Part shown: positions 6,277 through 14,117 of the stretch, piece after piece
How positions within the stretch are numbered: the first letter of the stretch is position 1
Layout of the letters: each line of letters starts with the position of its first letter
DNA from: a virus
Virus record (IMG/VR): IMGVR_UViG_3300031566_000309
Span: 1-26,846 of that record
Strand: one strand, 5' to 3'
Length of the DNA stretch: 26,846 bases
Program-made: the position numbers and the translations under genes
The notes under the pieces: generated by a model
Database searches by the model: none
What the model was told of the DNA's origin: nothing
Seen by the model: the letters and a program-made list of their open reading frames with translations, nothing else

Positions 6277-7017
6277 TTTTGCCTCCTTTCGGAACTCTCC
6301 GATGTTGAATTTTTTACGGAACTTATCTAGTCGCTCGTTGATGATCGAGCGCTCCTCGGGGTTGTATTGGGCCTGGTTATCCTCCCGGCCCCAGTAGCCC
6401 GCAGCCGCCCGCGTCTGGGCCGCGTCCGGGCAGGGATAGCGGTAATTCACCGGGTCCAGCCACTCGTCGTCGGGCACGCTTTCCCACTCGCCCGGCTTTG
6501 TCACGTGCCCGCCTTCCTTGATGCCGATCTTGTATTTTTTCGAGCGGTTCTCCCTGGCCTGCCGTTCTTCCTCCAGGCTCATCTTGGCCATGATCGGCCG
6601 CAGGTTATTGATCCTCGGATAATTGGTCAGGGCCACGTTCTCGATCTTGACGATCTTCCGCCCGTTGTCGGAGACCCAGAATACCGGCGAGAAATAGCGG
6701 TACTCCCGGTTTTCCAGGTATTCCTTTGCCTGTTTGGTCCATTCCACGATCACCCAGAGCCCTTCGGTGCCGCGGTTGATGAGCCTCTTGACCCATCCCG
6801 CGGCCGGGGCCTGCACGTCTTTCAGGGTCTGGTGCTCGTAATCGATGACCATGTCGTTTCCCCGGCGCTCGAAATCGGCGATAACGGCGTCCATCGATTC
6901 GCCGTCCACAAACGCATCGTCCTCGCCCTCGATCCCGATCTTTCCGTACGGAAAAAGCTGGAATTCTCCCGGGGCGCCCTCGATGCTTTTGAGTACGTAT
7001 AAAAGTTTTAATCCCAT
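5731..7017 (-). CDS. Head maturation protease/scaffold fusion, Mu gpI family
   Basis: This is a 428-residue protein starting MGLKLLYVLKSIEGAPGEFQ. The ATG overlaps the gpF gene end by ten bases, and the longer frame upstream is the shadow of gpF. Residues 1 to about 190 have the Mu gpI protease pattern: MVIDYEHQTL (candidate catalytic His), APAAGWVKRL, and YRYFSPVFWV with SDNGRKIVKIENVALTNYP (candidate Ser region). An unusual middle block (about 195-245, KPGEWESVPDDEWLDPVNYR with two Cys nearby) precedes a highly charged helical C-terminal half typical of scaffolds. The protease is expected to remove the scaffold and itself from the prohead. Confidence 0.85.
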   Translation of the reverse strand: MGLKLLYVLKSIEGAPGEFQLFPYGKIGIEGEDDAFVDGESMDAVIADFERRGNDMVIDYEHQTLKDVQAPAAGWVKRLINRGTEGLWVIVEWTKQAKEYLENREYRYFSPVFWVSDNGRKIVKIENVALTNYPRINNLRPIMAKMSLEEERQARENRSKKYKIGIKEGGHVTKPGEWESVPDDEWLDPVNYRYPCPDAAQTRAAAGYWGREDNQAQYNPEERSIINERLDKFRKKFNIGEFRKEAKMLEKLKKLFGLAQDAGEDKVVEAAEAVVAKSKDLEKQVAEKPKEVVAKEVIEALDLKETDGVSTVVASIHALKQTGKGTVSREDFEKLQKDLRKRDADEIVAKAMAEGKITPDQKEWAAQYAERDLEGFKTFVAKAPVVVPMDKLPKKETRADDVIANEAVLNVAKMFGNTPEDIKKYGGL

Positions 7018-7682
7018 ATGGCTTCCTCCATCCGGTCGCGCAGCCGCGGGTCGTATCTTCCCGGGTCCGGCCGCCATTTCCGCACCGCGGGGTTGTACCG
7101 GAATCCCTCGTCCGGCTTCAGATCCGTGACCTGCGTCTGTTCCTTGAGGCCTTCCTCCTGCATTTCCTCTGCCGAAATGGAACGCACGACACATCTGCAC
7201 CGAAATCCATTTGGAACCATCCACGTGTTCCAGAACGGATGATCGTGGCGATAGATCTTGCCGTCCTGTGCCAAATGGCTCGGGCGCGTGTGCGTGTCGT
7301 TCACCGCGTCATACTCCCAGTACGGCCGGCGGTCCGCGACGGACTTCATCTGCTTGTAGCGGCCCACACTGTAGGCGGTCTGGATATTGGTCCTGAAGAT
7401 ATTGTCCAGCCGGTAGGGCGTCATGCCTGCCCAGCCCCGCCGGGCCATGATCTCGTCGATCCCCTCGCGGAACTCGAAGAACGTCCCGCCCTCCTCGATG
7501 GCCTTCAGGATCTCCCCGTGCAGGTCCTGCAGCAGGTCGGCAGAGCCGATGCGCGACACCGTAAACGCCAGGCTGTGTGCATAGTCACCCACTTCCGCCG
7601 CCAGGGTCTCGAACTCCGGTCCGGGCATGGCCGTCTTCTTTTGGAAAAATTCCACCGCCTCTGCAAACGGCATCCCTTTCAT
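7008..7682 (-). CDS. Minor head protein, Mu gpF family (short form)
   Basis: This is a 224-residue protein, MKGMPFAEAVEFFQKKTAMP onward. The C-terminal half carries the Mu F-like motif: FRTNIQTAYSVGRYKQM, then YWEYDAVNDTHTRPSHLAQD, and PNGFRCRCVVRSIS. This domain occurs in head morphogenesis proteins that ride on the portal. The ATG at 7682 overlaps the gpG stop (ATGA) and was preferred to the GTG at 7688. Mu gpF is much longer, so this is a compact version. The conserved His and CRC residues are all present. Confidence 0.88.
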   Translation of the reverse strand: MKGMPFAEAVEFFQKKTAMPGPEFETLAAEVGDYAHSLAFTVSRIGSADLLQDLHGEILKAIEEGGTFFEFREGIDEIMARRGWAGMTPYRLDNIFRTNIQTAYSVGRYKQMKSVADRRPYWEYDAVNDTHTRPSHLAQDGKIYRHDHPFWNTWMVPNGFRCRCVVRSISAEEMQEEGLKEQTQVTDLKPDEGFRYNPAVRKWRPDPGRYDPRLRDRMEEAIWD

Positions 7683-8224
7683 GCCCACGCCCCCGCGATA
7701 AAATCGGCGATCGACTCGTTGAGATACCGCTCGTCCGAGTCTTCCAGGTACATGTACGGCGTCGCCGGGATCACTACGGATTTTTTGAGTATGAACAGCG
7801 GCACGATATCCTCGCCCCTCTTCTGAAAGATGATCCCCTTTGCCACGAAGGTATCTTCAAAATCCGCGGCCCGCAGCGGCACGCGCTTATCCGCAGGCCC
7901 GCCCGGAAACGGGATGGTCAGGAACTTCTTTTTTTTCGGCCTGATCGTCCCGCCGTAGTGGTGTATCGCCGCGTAATCCACCTCGCCGGGGCCGCCGCCC
8001 GCGGAGATCTCCGCCATATCGGCGCTCTCCTCGTGGGTCAGGCTGCCCTTGAGCCTGCCCGTCCTTTCCTTGAGCGCCGGACCGGACAGCCGCTTCGATA
8101 TCTTTCTGACCATGCGCTCGCCGAAATCCGCCAGGGGCATCTTGAGATCCCGCGCCCTGTCACCCAGGTCATCCAGGACCTTAACAACTATCTCCTCGCC
8201 CCCAATGCGCAGCGTCAGTTCCAT
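7679..8224 (-). CDS. Virion morphogenesis protein, Mu gpG family
   Basis: This is a 181-residue protein with AAGGAG four bases before the ATG, starting MELTLRIGGEEIVVKVLDDL. The sequence follows the phage virion morphogenesis (tail completion S/gpG) pattern: a helical N-terminus with LGDRARDLKMPLADFGERMV, RTGRLKGSLTHEES, then VDYAAIHHYGGTIRPKKKKF (the typical YA..H..G segment) and IPATPYMYL near the end. It may help join head and tail or terminate the tail. The upstream extension of the frame is arginine-rich shadow of the portal gene end. Confidence 0.85.
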   Translation of the reverse strand: MELTLRIGGEEIVVKVLDDLGDRARDLKMPLADFGERMVRKISKRLSGPALKERTGRLKGSLTHEESADMAEISAGGGPGEVDYAAIHHYGGTIRPKKKKFLTIPFPGGPADKRVPLRAADFEDTFVAKGIIFQKRGEDIVPLFILKKSVVIPATPYMYLEDSDERYLNESIADFIAGAWA

Positions 8225-8234
8225 TTCTCCTTCC

Positions 8235-9866
8235 CTATGCCCTGTCAGCCTTTTTCTTTCTTCCCTTTGCCGCGTCCGCCGCGCCTGCAAGGGCCGCGGT
8301 GACCAGGGCGTCGCGTACCAGCTTTTCCAGGTCCGCCGGGTCCAGGTCCGCATAAACATCAAATATCCTGTCGCGCAATTCCTCCAGACTCGAGCTGGAT
8401 TCGATCAGTTTCCGGACCGGGCCGTCGATCCCTTTCCATGCCCCGGCCGCAAGCCCCACGGAATCGTCCGCGAGCTCCTCCAGTTCCTGCTGCTCAGCGT
8501 CAAAAACAGGCCCAGGGTCGTCTTTCGCCGTGAGACGCGTAATTCTAGCCGTCTTTGGCCCCATTCTCGCAGCCTGGGCCGAACTTGAACGCTTCATGGC
8601 CATCGGGGCGGAACTCACGGGCTGCAAAATCGTCTGATCATCCTCCGGCAGCGGGATCCCGAACCGCTCGCTCACGTGCTCGGCGGAAACCGGCTGGCCG
8701 AACTGGATCACGTTTTTGTATACCTCGCTCAGGCTCTTGAGATCCTCCCGCTCGTTCCAGATCGCCGCATATCCGGGTACCGGTGTATCCCATCCGAAGT
8801 TGAATCCTACCATCGGCCGTATCAGCTGATACCGTACGGTCGCTCCCACGGTGCGCGTATCCGCCTTGGCCAGGTCGATGCGCACCTCGTTGTGGGTCCT
8901 GGCCGCCGCGTAGGAGCCCACGTCGCCCACGTCCGCGGTCAGGGTCTGGCCCAGCAGGGCCTTGGATATCTCCTTTCCGCAGTACACGGCCATCGTCTCG
9001 TACGGGTTGTTCCCCCCGGCCCCGTGCTTGACCGCCTCGACGAATTCGATCTCCGTATTTTTGGAGATGATCCCGGCCGCGTCCGAGCCCAGGGATTGTA
9101 TGGCCGTGATCAGGGCGTCCTTGTCTTCCGGGCCCGCGCCGGTGTCGTATTTCCCCAGCCTGAGAGGCATCCCGAACACCTCCAGGAATGCCATCCAGTC
9201 CTTGAGCGAGTAGTTGCGGAAAAGAAACATCCACGCGCACACCCGGTAGATCCCGGACCGCGCCGCGTGGCCTGCCTTGCCCCCGTAGCGGTGGAAGAGG
9301 ATCTTCCAGGCCGGAATCTCCTCGCCCATCGTGTTCTCGTCCGAGATCAGGCGGGGATATTTGCGCAGGTACCCGGCCGGATCGGTAAACAGAAACCGTT
9401 TCTGCTCGATGAATTCCAGGTCCCGCGGCATGGCCTGGCCGGACGATGTGTCCCAGTGGATCTCCAGGGCCGAGAAACCCTTCCCGACGCTGTCCTGGAG
9501 CGAGACCAGGGTATCGTCCCAGTCCGTGGAATTGTCGAAGTACTCCTGGACAAACTCCGCCACCTTCACGTCCCGGTTGTCCTCCGAGGCCGGCGAAACC
9601 CGGAACTCCACGTCCAGTATGGCGTTTCTTCGCTTCTCCGCCTCCCCCAGGAGGTGGGCGTCCTTTTCCTCCATCTGGTCGAAGAGCTCGGCCTGTCTCT
9701 GCACATTCCCGGAATCCGCCTCTTTGAGCAGGGTCGTGAGCCGCTGCGGGGTCAGGCCCGCGCTCACATACTCCCGCCACGAATCCAGGACCGGCGCCGC
9801 CGCCAGGGGCCGCCGCTCCGGCGCCTTCATCGTCTTGATTTCCCGTCCGAACTGGTCCAGTATCAT
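8235..9866 (-). CDS. Portal protein, Mu gp29 family (DUF935)
   Basis: This is a 543-residue protein, MILDQFGREIKTMKAPERRP onward, with GGAG six bases upstream of the ATG. It has the DUF935 sequence plan: LTPQRLTTLLKEADSGNVQR, LFDQMEEKDAHLLGEAEKRR, an IHWDTSSG region, YSLKDWMAFLEVFGMPLRLG, and KALLGQTLTADVGDVGSYAA followed by HNEVR. These dodecameric portals form the DNA channel of Mu-like heads. The length is close to Mu gp29 (about 512), with a charged, Ala/Lys-rich C-terminal tail. Position after the terminase fits. Confidence 0.92.
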   Translation of the reverse strand: MILDQFGREIKTMKAPERRPLAAAPVLDSWREYVSAGLTPQRLTTLLKEADSGNVQRQAELFDQMEEKDAHLLGEAEKRRNAILDVEFRVSPASEDNRDVKVAEFVQEYFDNSTDWDDTLVSLQDSVGKGFSALEIHWDTSSGQAMPRDLEFIEQKRFLFTDPAGYLRKYPRLISDENTMGEEIPAWKILFHRYGGKAGHAARSGIYRVCAWMFLFRNYSLKDWMAFLEVFGMPLRLGKYDTGAGPEDKDALITAIQSLGSDAAGIISKNTEIEFVEAVKHGAGGNNPYETMAVYCGKEISKALLGQTLTADVGDVGSYAAARTHNEVRIDLAKADTRTVGATVRYQLIRPMVGFNFGWDTPVPGYAAIWNEREDLKSLSEVYKNVIQFGQPVSAEHVSERFGIPLPEDDQTILQPVSSAPMAMKRSSSAQAARMGPKTARITRLTAKDDPGPVFDAEQQELEELADDSVGLAAGAWKGIDGPVRKLIESSSSLEELRDRIFDVYADLDPADLEKLVRDALVTAALAGAADAAKGRKKKADRA

Positions 9867-9883
9867 AGAGTGCTCCGCACTTT

Positions 9884-10000
9884 AGCTGATCGTCCCTCGG
9901 CTTTGCCTTTCGGCCCCGAGCTCAAGGCCGAGGGGCTCGGGACCATGAGCTTGTCGAATGGCTGATCGCTGATAGCTGATCGCTGATCGCTGACAGCTAC
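9884..10000. repeat. Composite intergenic repeat: palindromic GAGCTTGTCGAA element plus TGATCGC tandem units
   Basis: The block spans the gap between terminase and portal. The centre has GGCCCCGAGCTCAAGGCCGAG and GGGACCATGAGCTTGTCGAA, which resemble a palindromic repeat spread widely in bacterial genomes. The flank at 9961-10000 is GCTGATCGCTGATAGCTGAT and further near-copies. Two different repeat families are stacked here. Confidence 0.75.
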
Positions 10001-10002
10001 TC

Positions 10003-11607
10003 TCACCACGTCCCCTTGACGCCGGCGAACCGGCGCTTCGAAATGGTTTTGTATTCCACAGGCCCGCCGCCCATGTTTATCGATTTATAATGTCCCAGTG
10101 CCAGCGCGATCGCCGCGTCTCCGTGCCGCATGAACTTCGGGTTTTTTGTATCGCTGACCGTCAGCCTGGGCAGCTTGATGATGCCGTCGATCAGCTCGAG
10201 CGCGCGGAGGTCGTTTTTTACGTCCGCGTCGCGCGGCAGGTCGATCGTCTGATCTGCGAAGCTGTCCTGGAACGGCTGCATGTGCTCCCTGTACCAGGCA
10301 TCGTTCAGGGTTATCTCCTCGATCAGCGGCCGGCCGTACTTGTCCGCCGTGTATTCCGCAAACGTCAGCCCCGGCCCGGTCGCATCCATCGCACCGCCCC
10401 GGAATCTCGGGAAGTTGTCTATCATGTACCAGAGCACCTGCTCCTGCTGGCGCGACGGCACATTGTGCATCTCCACCAGAAAGGGGCATTTCCGCACCAG
10501 GTTTTTCAAGATCTCCAGGGGGCCGATAACGGAAAAATTGCCGTACCGCGCAAAGTCCTGCCCGAAAACGTGATCGAGCGTTTTGTCCAGCCCTTTCATG
10601 AGCGGCGCGAGGTGGATCCGGATCCACTCGTCACACCATGATTTTCTGTAATCCTCCCCCTTGAGGGCAAAATTATTGTCCAGGGCGAGGCGTATGATCG
10701 GCCTCACCTCTTTCATGCATGCCTCGATCAAAATGCCGGGGATTGCCACCCCCGATCCTTCCCTGGGGATAGCGTCCAGCTCCTCTTTCATGGCCGCCGT
10801 GTTGGCCCCGTATGCCCCGCGCACCCGCTGGTACCATTCCTTTTTCCCTTCGGGCGTCGGGGTCCATCCCTTGACCATGCAGACCCGCTCGTACAGCCCG
10901 TTTTTAACGGCATCGTCGAATGTCACCCTGAATATCTTAAACGCGAACAGTCCCGCCCTCGTGTCGTGGATGAGCTGGTTGAACGGGTTCTTGTCGCCGT
11001 TGTGCGTGCTTATGATGCGGATGTCCCCGCCCCATATGATAAGGGCCAGGGTGGAATCGATCACGGCCTGCACATTAAGGTGAAACGCCGCCTCGTCGAT
11101 GTTGACCTTGCCCTGCAGTCCCCGGATGCTCGCCGGCCTGGATGATAAGGCCACTATCTGAAAACGCGATGCGAACCTGATCCGGTAACTGGTAATATGT
11201 TTTGACGATCCGTCCGGCTGCTGGTCCTCGAACAGGAACACCTCTATTCCCTGCCATCCGTCCGCCATAGCCGCCGCCATGACTCTGGCCATGTGGGCGC
11301 AATAGCCTATATACTCGAGACCTTTCTCTCTGGTGTCGCCGATGTAATAGACGTTATCCCCGCCCGCCTTCTTTTTACTCGAAGCCGTGATCGTATCGTC
11401 CAGGGCCGTGGCAAAGGTGATGCCCGTGCGCCGCCCCTTTTCTGCGATATTGAGGGGATACGCGTGGATCTGCTTGATCCACCCGGCCTGGTGTTTCATG
11501 AGCACACCTTCAGCCAGGGGGTCGTATCCCTCCGGGATCTCCCGCACGCTGGGAGGCAATTCATCCCAGCTTAGTATGCGCTCGATATCCCCGGGCCGGT
11601 CGGTCAT
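10003..11607 (-). CDS. Terminase large subunit, Mu gp28 family
   Basis: This 534-residue packaging motor has an N-terminal ATPase and a C-terminal nuclease. A Walker-A-like EKGRRTGIT lies at about 56-64 (the deviant P-loop of gp28-type terminases), a Walker B VNIDEAAF at about 168-175 with catalytic Glu172, and a coupling motif IISTHNG at about 198-204. The nuclease half has GQDFARYG (Asp351) and GGAMDATGPG (Asp408), the expected metal-binding acids. The ATG overlaps the stop of the gp27-like gene (TAATG). In Mu the enzyme cuts host-flanked DNA to fill heads; the same is expected here. Confidence 0.93.
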   Translation of the reverse strand: MTDRPGDIERILSWDELPPSVREIPEGYDPLAEGVLMKHQAGWIKQIHAYPLNIAEKGRRTGITFATALDDTITASSKKKAGGDNVYYIGDTREKGLEYIGYCAHMARVMAAAMADGWQGIEVFLFEDQQPDGSSKHITSYRIRFASRFQIVALSSRPASIRGLQGKVNIDEAAFHLNVQAVIDSTLALIIWGGDIRIISTHNGDKNPFNQLIHDTRAGLFAFKIFRVTFDDAVKNGLYERVCMVKGWTPTPEGKKEWYQRVRGAYGANTAAMKEELDAIPREGSGVAIPGILIEACMKEVRPIIRLALDNNFALKGEDYRKSWCDEWIRIHLAPLMKGLDKTLDHVFGQDFARYGNFSVIGPLEILKNLVRKCPFLVEMHNVPSRQQEQVLWYMIDNFPRFRGGAMDATGPGLTFAEYTADKYGRPLIEEITLNDAWYREHMQPFQDSFADQTIDLPRDADVKNDLRALELIDGIIKLPRLTVSDTKNPKFMRHGDAAIALALGHYKSINMGGGPVEYKTISKRRFAGVKGTW

Positions 11608-12131
11608 TACGCAACTCCCAGTACCTTTTTGCGCCAGAATTCAGCCTGGTCACTGCTCAGGCCCTGCTCGGAGGCGGCACTCTCGATGGCGTTTGCCGCG
11701 TCCTCGAGCGCCCGCTTCCTCGCCGCAGCCTCCATCTCCGTCTGCCACTTTTTCTGCCTCACCGCGGCCTGCGCCAGCTTGGCAACCATCTGGCCGATCC
11801 TGGGGAGGCTCTTGTTATCCACCTCCAGCTCAACGAGCAGCTCGAACGTTTTGGTCTGCACCAGCCGGATGATGGCGTCATTCATGGCGCCCGCGTCATC
11901 CTCCGAGGCCTCCGCGATGGCCTTGGCCTGGTCCGTGGCCACCTTGAGCGCCCGCAGCCTATCCTCGAAATTCTTCCCGTACCGGTGCACGCTGGATTTT
12001 GAGATCTCGTATCCCTGCTCCCGGAGCCATTCAGCCAGCCCCTCGTACCCGGCAAACCCGCCGCGGATCAGTTTTTTCTCCAGGTCCCGGCGCACCTCAT
12101 CGGGTAACAGTTCCACGCTCGACCGCTGCAT
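11607..12131 (-). CDS. Mu gp27-like protein (DUF3486), likely small terminase component
   Basis: This is a 174-residue protein starting MQRSSVELLPDEVRRDLEKK, with a GGGGGA ribosome site. It follows the DUF3486 plan: an N-terminal helix-turn-helix (IRGGFAGYEGLAEWLREQGY, then EISKSSVHRYGKNFEDRL) and a long Ala/Glu-rich helical C-terminus. In Mu-like phages this gene stands directly before the large terminase and is thought to supply small-terminase function. A longer frame begins at 12179 but overlaps the preceding gene and lacks a ribosome site, so the shorter start is used. Confidence 0.85.
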   Translation of the reverse strand: MQRSSVELLPDEVRRDLEKKLIRGGFAGYEGLAEWLREQGYEISKSSVHRYGKNFEDRLRALKVATDQAKAIAEASEDDAGAMNDAIIRLVQTKTFELLVELEVDNKSLPRIGQMVAKLAQAAVRQKKWQTEMEAAARKRALEDAANAIESAASEQGLSSDQAEFWRKKVLGVA

Positions 12132-12139
12132 GATTCCCC

Positions 12140-12442
12140 CTACCAGTACTTCGCCGGGCGGGCGATCCCGGGCAGGCACTCGACGGTATACTCCGCCACG
12201 TCGACCCCGTGATGGGTCAGGTCCGCGCTCCAGAAGGCGGTGTCCTTGCCGCTGATTACTATCAGCTTGCGGTCCTCCAGGTAATCCATCTCCCGTCTCA
12301 GCTCCCTGGGAGTGACAGGCATGTCCTCGCCGCCCACCGTGGCCATGATCACCTCTTCCGACACGGGATAGGGCCGCCCCACGTTCAGGGTCTGCAGTAT
12401 CCTCCAGCGCAATACCTCTATGCGTTTTTTCTCCAGGTCCAT
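12140..12442 (-). CDS. Small winged-helix phage protein (VpaChn25_0724-like)
   Basis: This is a 100-residue protein, MDLEKKRIEVLRWRILQTLN onward. Its start overlaps the preceding stop (TGATG). The pattern RILQTL....PVSEEVI....G..MPVTPRELRREMDYLEDRKLI with a C-terminal LTHHGVDVAE...PGIARP matches a small family always found just before the gp27-like gene in Mu-like phages. The fold looks like a winged helix, so DNA binding or a packaging role is plausible. No function is established that I know of. Confidence 0.75.
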   Translation of the reverse strand: MDLEKKRIEVLRWRILQTLNVGRPYPVSEEVIMATVGGEDMPVTPRELRREMDYLEDRKLIVISGKDTAFWSADLTHHGVDVAEYTVECLPGIARPAKYW

Positions 12443-12714
12443 CACAAGCCTCCCCGCCCTATAGGTTGATGCACAAACTCCCATATCGCGTCTATTTTCT
12501 GCTCGATCTTGCCGAAACTCATGATCCAGTCCTCGCGGCGGACGTAATCTTTCGGCAGCGCCTCCTTGAGGTCCGCCAGCTCCTGGCGCAGTTTATCGTG
12601 GCGATTGCCCTGCCTGAGTATGCTGCTTTTTATGTCCTTTAAGTAAATCACCGCCAATGTCAGCAGCGCCGAGAACACGCATCCCACGATTACCAGGGCG
12701 ATCTGCGCGGTCAT
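12442..12714 (-). CDS. Membrane-anchored coiled-coil protein (DUF2730-like)
   Basis: This is a 90-residue protein. One N-terminal membrane segment (about residues 5-25, IALVIVGCVFSALLTLAVIY) is followed by a cytoplasmic or periplasmic helical part (SILRQGNRHDKLRQELADLK). The position between holin and the winged-helix gene and the length match DUF2730 proteins of Mu-like phages. An inner-membrane spanin is the other possibility, because it sits in the lysis cassette and has the anchor-plus-coiled-coil design. I see no partner lipoprotein nearby. The start overlaps the holin stop (ATGA). Confidence 0.7.
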   Translation of the reverse strand: MTAQIALVIVGCVFSALLTLAVIYLKDIKSSILRQGNRHDKLRQELADLKEALPKDYVRREDWIMSFGKIEQKIDAIWEFVHQPIGRGGL

Positions 12715-13247
12715 GATTTGCCTCCCTGAATTGCACTGATAGCCCCCTCGATCAAACCGGGCTTATGCTCTCCCGCCTGTGCCCTTTTTTCTTTTCCCCT
12801 GTCCCAGACGGCCACGCCCAGGATGGAAAGCCAGCCCACCCAGATCCATTGAGGCACGTCCGGCACCGCCTTGCCGAGCAGGGGAAGGAGGAAATAGATA
12901 AGAATCACTGCCAGGGGATAGGCAAAACCGTTAGCCGGCCTCCAGGAGTACTGCGGCCACCGTTCGCTTTTCGATTCCGCCTGCATGGTGGCATTCACGG
13001 TTGCGAGTTTGGCGGCCTCGATCTGTGCCAGGCTTACCTCTTGTTCCATCGCCCTGGTCTGCAGCTCCACATAGAGTTTCGGGTCCGCCTCTATTTTGGC
13101 GGCCACAGCTTCGATGTCCGACTCACTGTCCCCTGTCACCGCCCTCATGAGCCCTCCCAAAAGCGTCCCTGAGCCGGGCAGAATAAGGTTCGCGACTGTA
13201 GGAGCAATCGCCTTGATCCCGTCCGCTATCGTGCTGAATGCGCCCAT
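12711..13247 (-). CDS. Holin, 3TM family
   Basis: This is a 178-residue protein, MGAFSTIADGIKAIAPTVAN onward, with GGAGG six bases from the ATG. The first 90 residues are an amphipathic part with a Gly-rich IAPTVANLILPGSGTLLGG start and a long acidic helix. A conserved SWRPANGFAYPLAVI leads into membrane segments at about 109-126 and 132-148, followed by a basic tail. The RP-N-G motif before the first clear membrane helix is typical of the 3TM holin family of phages and gene transfer agents. It lies directly after the endolysin gene and should time host lysis by permeabilising the inner membrane. Confidence 0.85.
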   Translation of the reverse strand: MGAFSTIADGIKAIAPTVANLILPGSGTLLGGLMRAVTGDSESDIEAVAAKIEADPKLYVELQTRAMEQEVSLAQIEAAKLATVNATMQAESKSERWPQYSWRPANGFAYPLAVILIYFLLPLLGKAVPDVPQWIWVGWLSILGVAVWDRGKEKRAQAGEHKPGLIEGAISAIQGGKS

Positions 13248-13249
13248 GA

Positions 13250-13699
13250 TTACCTCCCCAACAGGTAAAAATATTCGCCGTTCACCCGCCTCCATCTCTG
13301 GATCAGTTGAGCCGGACGAAGGTCTGTATGAAATCCGATCGAGACAGGCCTGCCTTTATACTGCCAGTCGTAATATATCCCGATGCCGCCAAAGCCCTGG
13401 CGTTCGACCAGCTGGTATTGTATCCGGGGGTCAAGATCGGTGAGAATGATAAAATCGGCGGCCTGGCAGCCCTGTTTTTCCAGATGGTAGCTGCTATCGG
13501 CATGCCCGTGCTCGCCGTAAAGATCCACTGCTTGCGTGATGATAATGACAGGCTTCTTGTCGGATATGATGTAGACCCTCTCCCATAGATAGTCGAGGTT
13601 CAAGACGAGGCGCATGTCGATCTGTTCGCCGCTTCCGGGATGGCGGGAATCATCAAACTCCTTAGAGACGAAATGACGGATCTGATCCCATGTAATCAT
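13250..13699 (-). CDS. Endolysin, peptidase M15-like D-Ala-D-Ala/L-Ala-D-Glu peptidase
   Basis: This is a 149-residue protein starting MITWDQIRHFVSKEFDDSRH. The M15 zinc site can be read: SSYHLEKQGCQAADF (His72 and Asp82, a stretched version of the SxHxxGxAxD motif) and SIGFHTD (His124). It should cut the peptide part of peptidoglycan at the end of infection. The holin follows two bases after its stop. No signal peptide is visible, so release through the holin is expected. Three extra residues between the zinc-site His and Asp compared with common M15 proteins are a minor oddity. Confidence 0.82.
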   Translation of the reverse strand: MITWDQIRHFVSKEFDDSRHPGSGEQIDMRLVLNLDYLWERVYIISDKKPVIIITQAVDLYGEHGHADSSYHLEKQGCQAADFIILTDLDPRIQYQLVERQGFGGIGIYYDWQYKGRPVSIGFHTDLRPAQLIQRWRRVNGEYFYLLGR

Positions 13700-13731
13700 T
13701 ACTCCATCTCCCCGGTTCCCCGTTCTTGTTA

Positions 13732-13775
13732 TTCCCGCCAGAGGCGGGATAAACGGTGAACGGTGAACGGTAAAC
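13732..13775. repeat. CCCGCC hairpin plus ACGGTGA heptad repeats
   Basis: TTCCCGCCAGAGGCGGGAT (13732-13750) is a short perfect hairpin. It is followed by three ACGGTGA-type heptads at 13751-13775, the same unit as in the 4502-4580 array. The block separates the small frame at 13775 from the endolysin gene. Confidence 0.8.
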
Positions 13776-13933
13776 TAATTAAAACTCACCCATGCCGGTA
13801 CCGGCCACGGATCCGCAATTACCCGCCCGTTCTTGATAAGAGGCAGATTCATAAGATACACACAGCCCGTTTGCCCCCGCGGCTCAACGATAATCCGCTC
13901 CGTCGCCTGCGCGTCTTCGCCTTTTTCCGGCAT
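13775..13933 (-). CDS. Small protein of unknown function at the start of the late region
   Basis: This is a 52-residue frame, MPEKGEDAQATERIIVEPRG, then QTGCVYLMNLPLIKNGRVIA and a Trp/Pro-rich end. The composition is protein-like rather than shadow-like. The frame stays open upstream to a TTG at 13963, but that start lies inside a terminator hairpin, so the ATG at 13933 is the more likely start; its ribosome site (GGGAACAGG) is poor. I do not recognise a family. It would be the first gene of the late operon. The alternative is that this is only leader sequence before the endolysin. Confidence 0.4.
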   Translation of the reverse strand: MPEKGEDAQATERIIVEPRGQTGCVYLMNLPLIKNGRVIADPWPVPAWVSFN

Positions 13934-13947
13934 CCTGTTCCCGCAAT

Positions 13948-13998
13948 AAAAAAAGCCCGACAATTCGACCTTCGATTGAAAATCGAAAAATGCCGGGC
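13948..13998 (-). terminator. Intrinsic terminator in the late leader
   Basis: On the minus strand TGCCGGGC-side bases (13991-13998) pair with GCCCGACA-side bases (13955-13962), and the stem is followed directly by seven T (13948-13954). An inner hairpin with arms TTCGATT (13971-13977) and AATCGAA (13981-13987) closes the loop. The structure stands about 160 nt downstream of the promoter at 14118-14146 and before the lysis genes. It could stop transcription arriving from the accessory genes, or act as an attenuator overcome by an antiterminator. Confidence 0.75.
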
Positions 13999-14021
13999 TT
14001 TGGTTAGCCGTTATGCCACGA

Positions 14022-14038
14022 TCCCGCTTTCAGCGGGA
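14022..14038. repeat. CCCGC hairpin in the late leader
   Basis: TCCCGCT and AGCGGGA flank TTC, forming a perfect seven-pair hairpin between the late promoter and the terminator. It resembles the hairpin at 13732-13750 and may be another intergenic repeat or a functional leader element. Outside the hairpin, the rest of the 14040-14110 stretch shows nothing I can name. Confidence 0.65.
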
Positions 14039-14117
14039 CGGGACTCTGAGTCGGGCTCCGTCAACCCCTGATCCGCCACTCTGTTCTGCAGCGGATAACT
14101 TTTTAATTGTATTTTAC

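Noticed and set aside
911-10000. CRISPR array as an explanation for the short repeats
   Set aside because: Repeat units are short, degenerate and of several different families, without unique spacers of constant length, and no cas gene is present.
12442-12714. Assignment as an inner-membrane spanin
   Set aside because: The anchor-plus-coil design fits, but no outer-membrane lipoprotein partner is nearby and position matches DUF2730 better.
13960-14100. A possible tRNA or structured RNA gene in the late leader because of several strong stems
   Set aside because: No T-loop (GGTTCRA) or acceptor pairing could be assembled on either strand; the stems are explained by a repeat hairpin and an intrinsic terminator.
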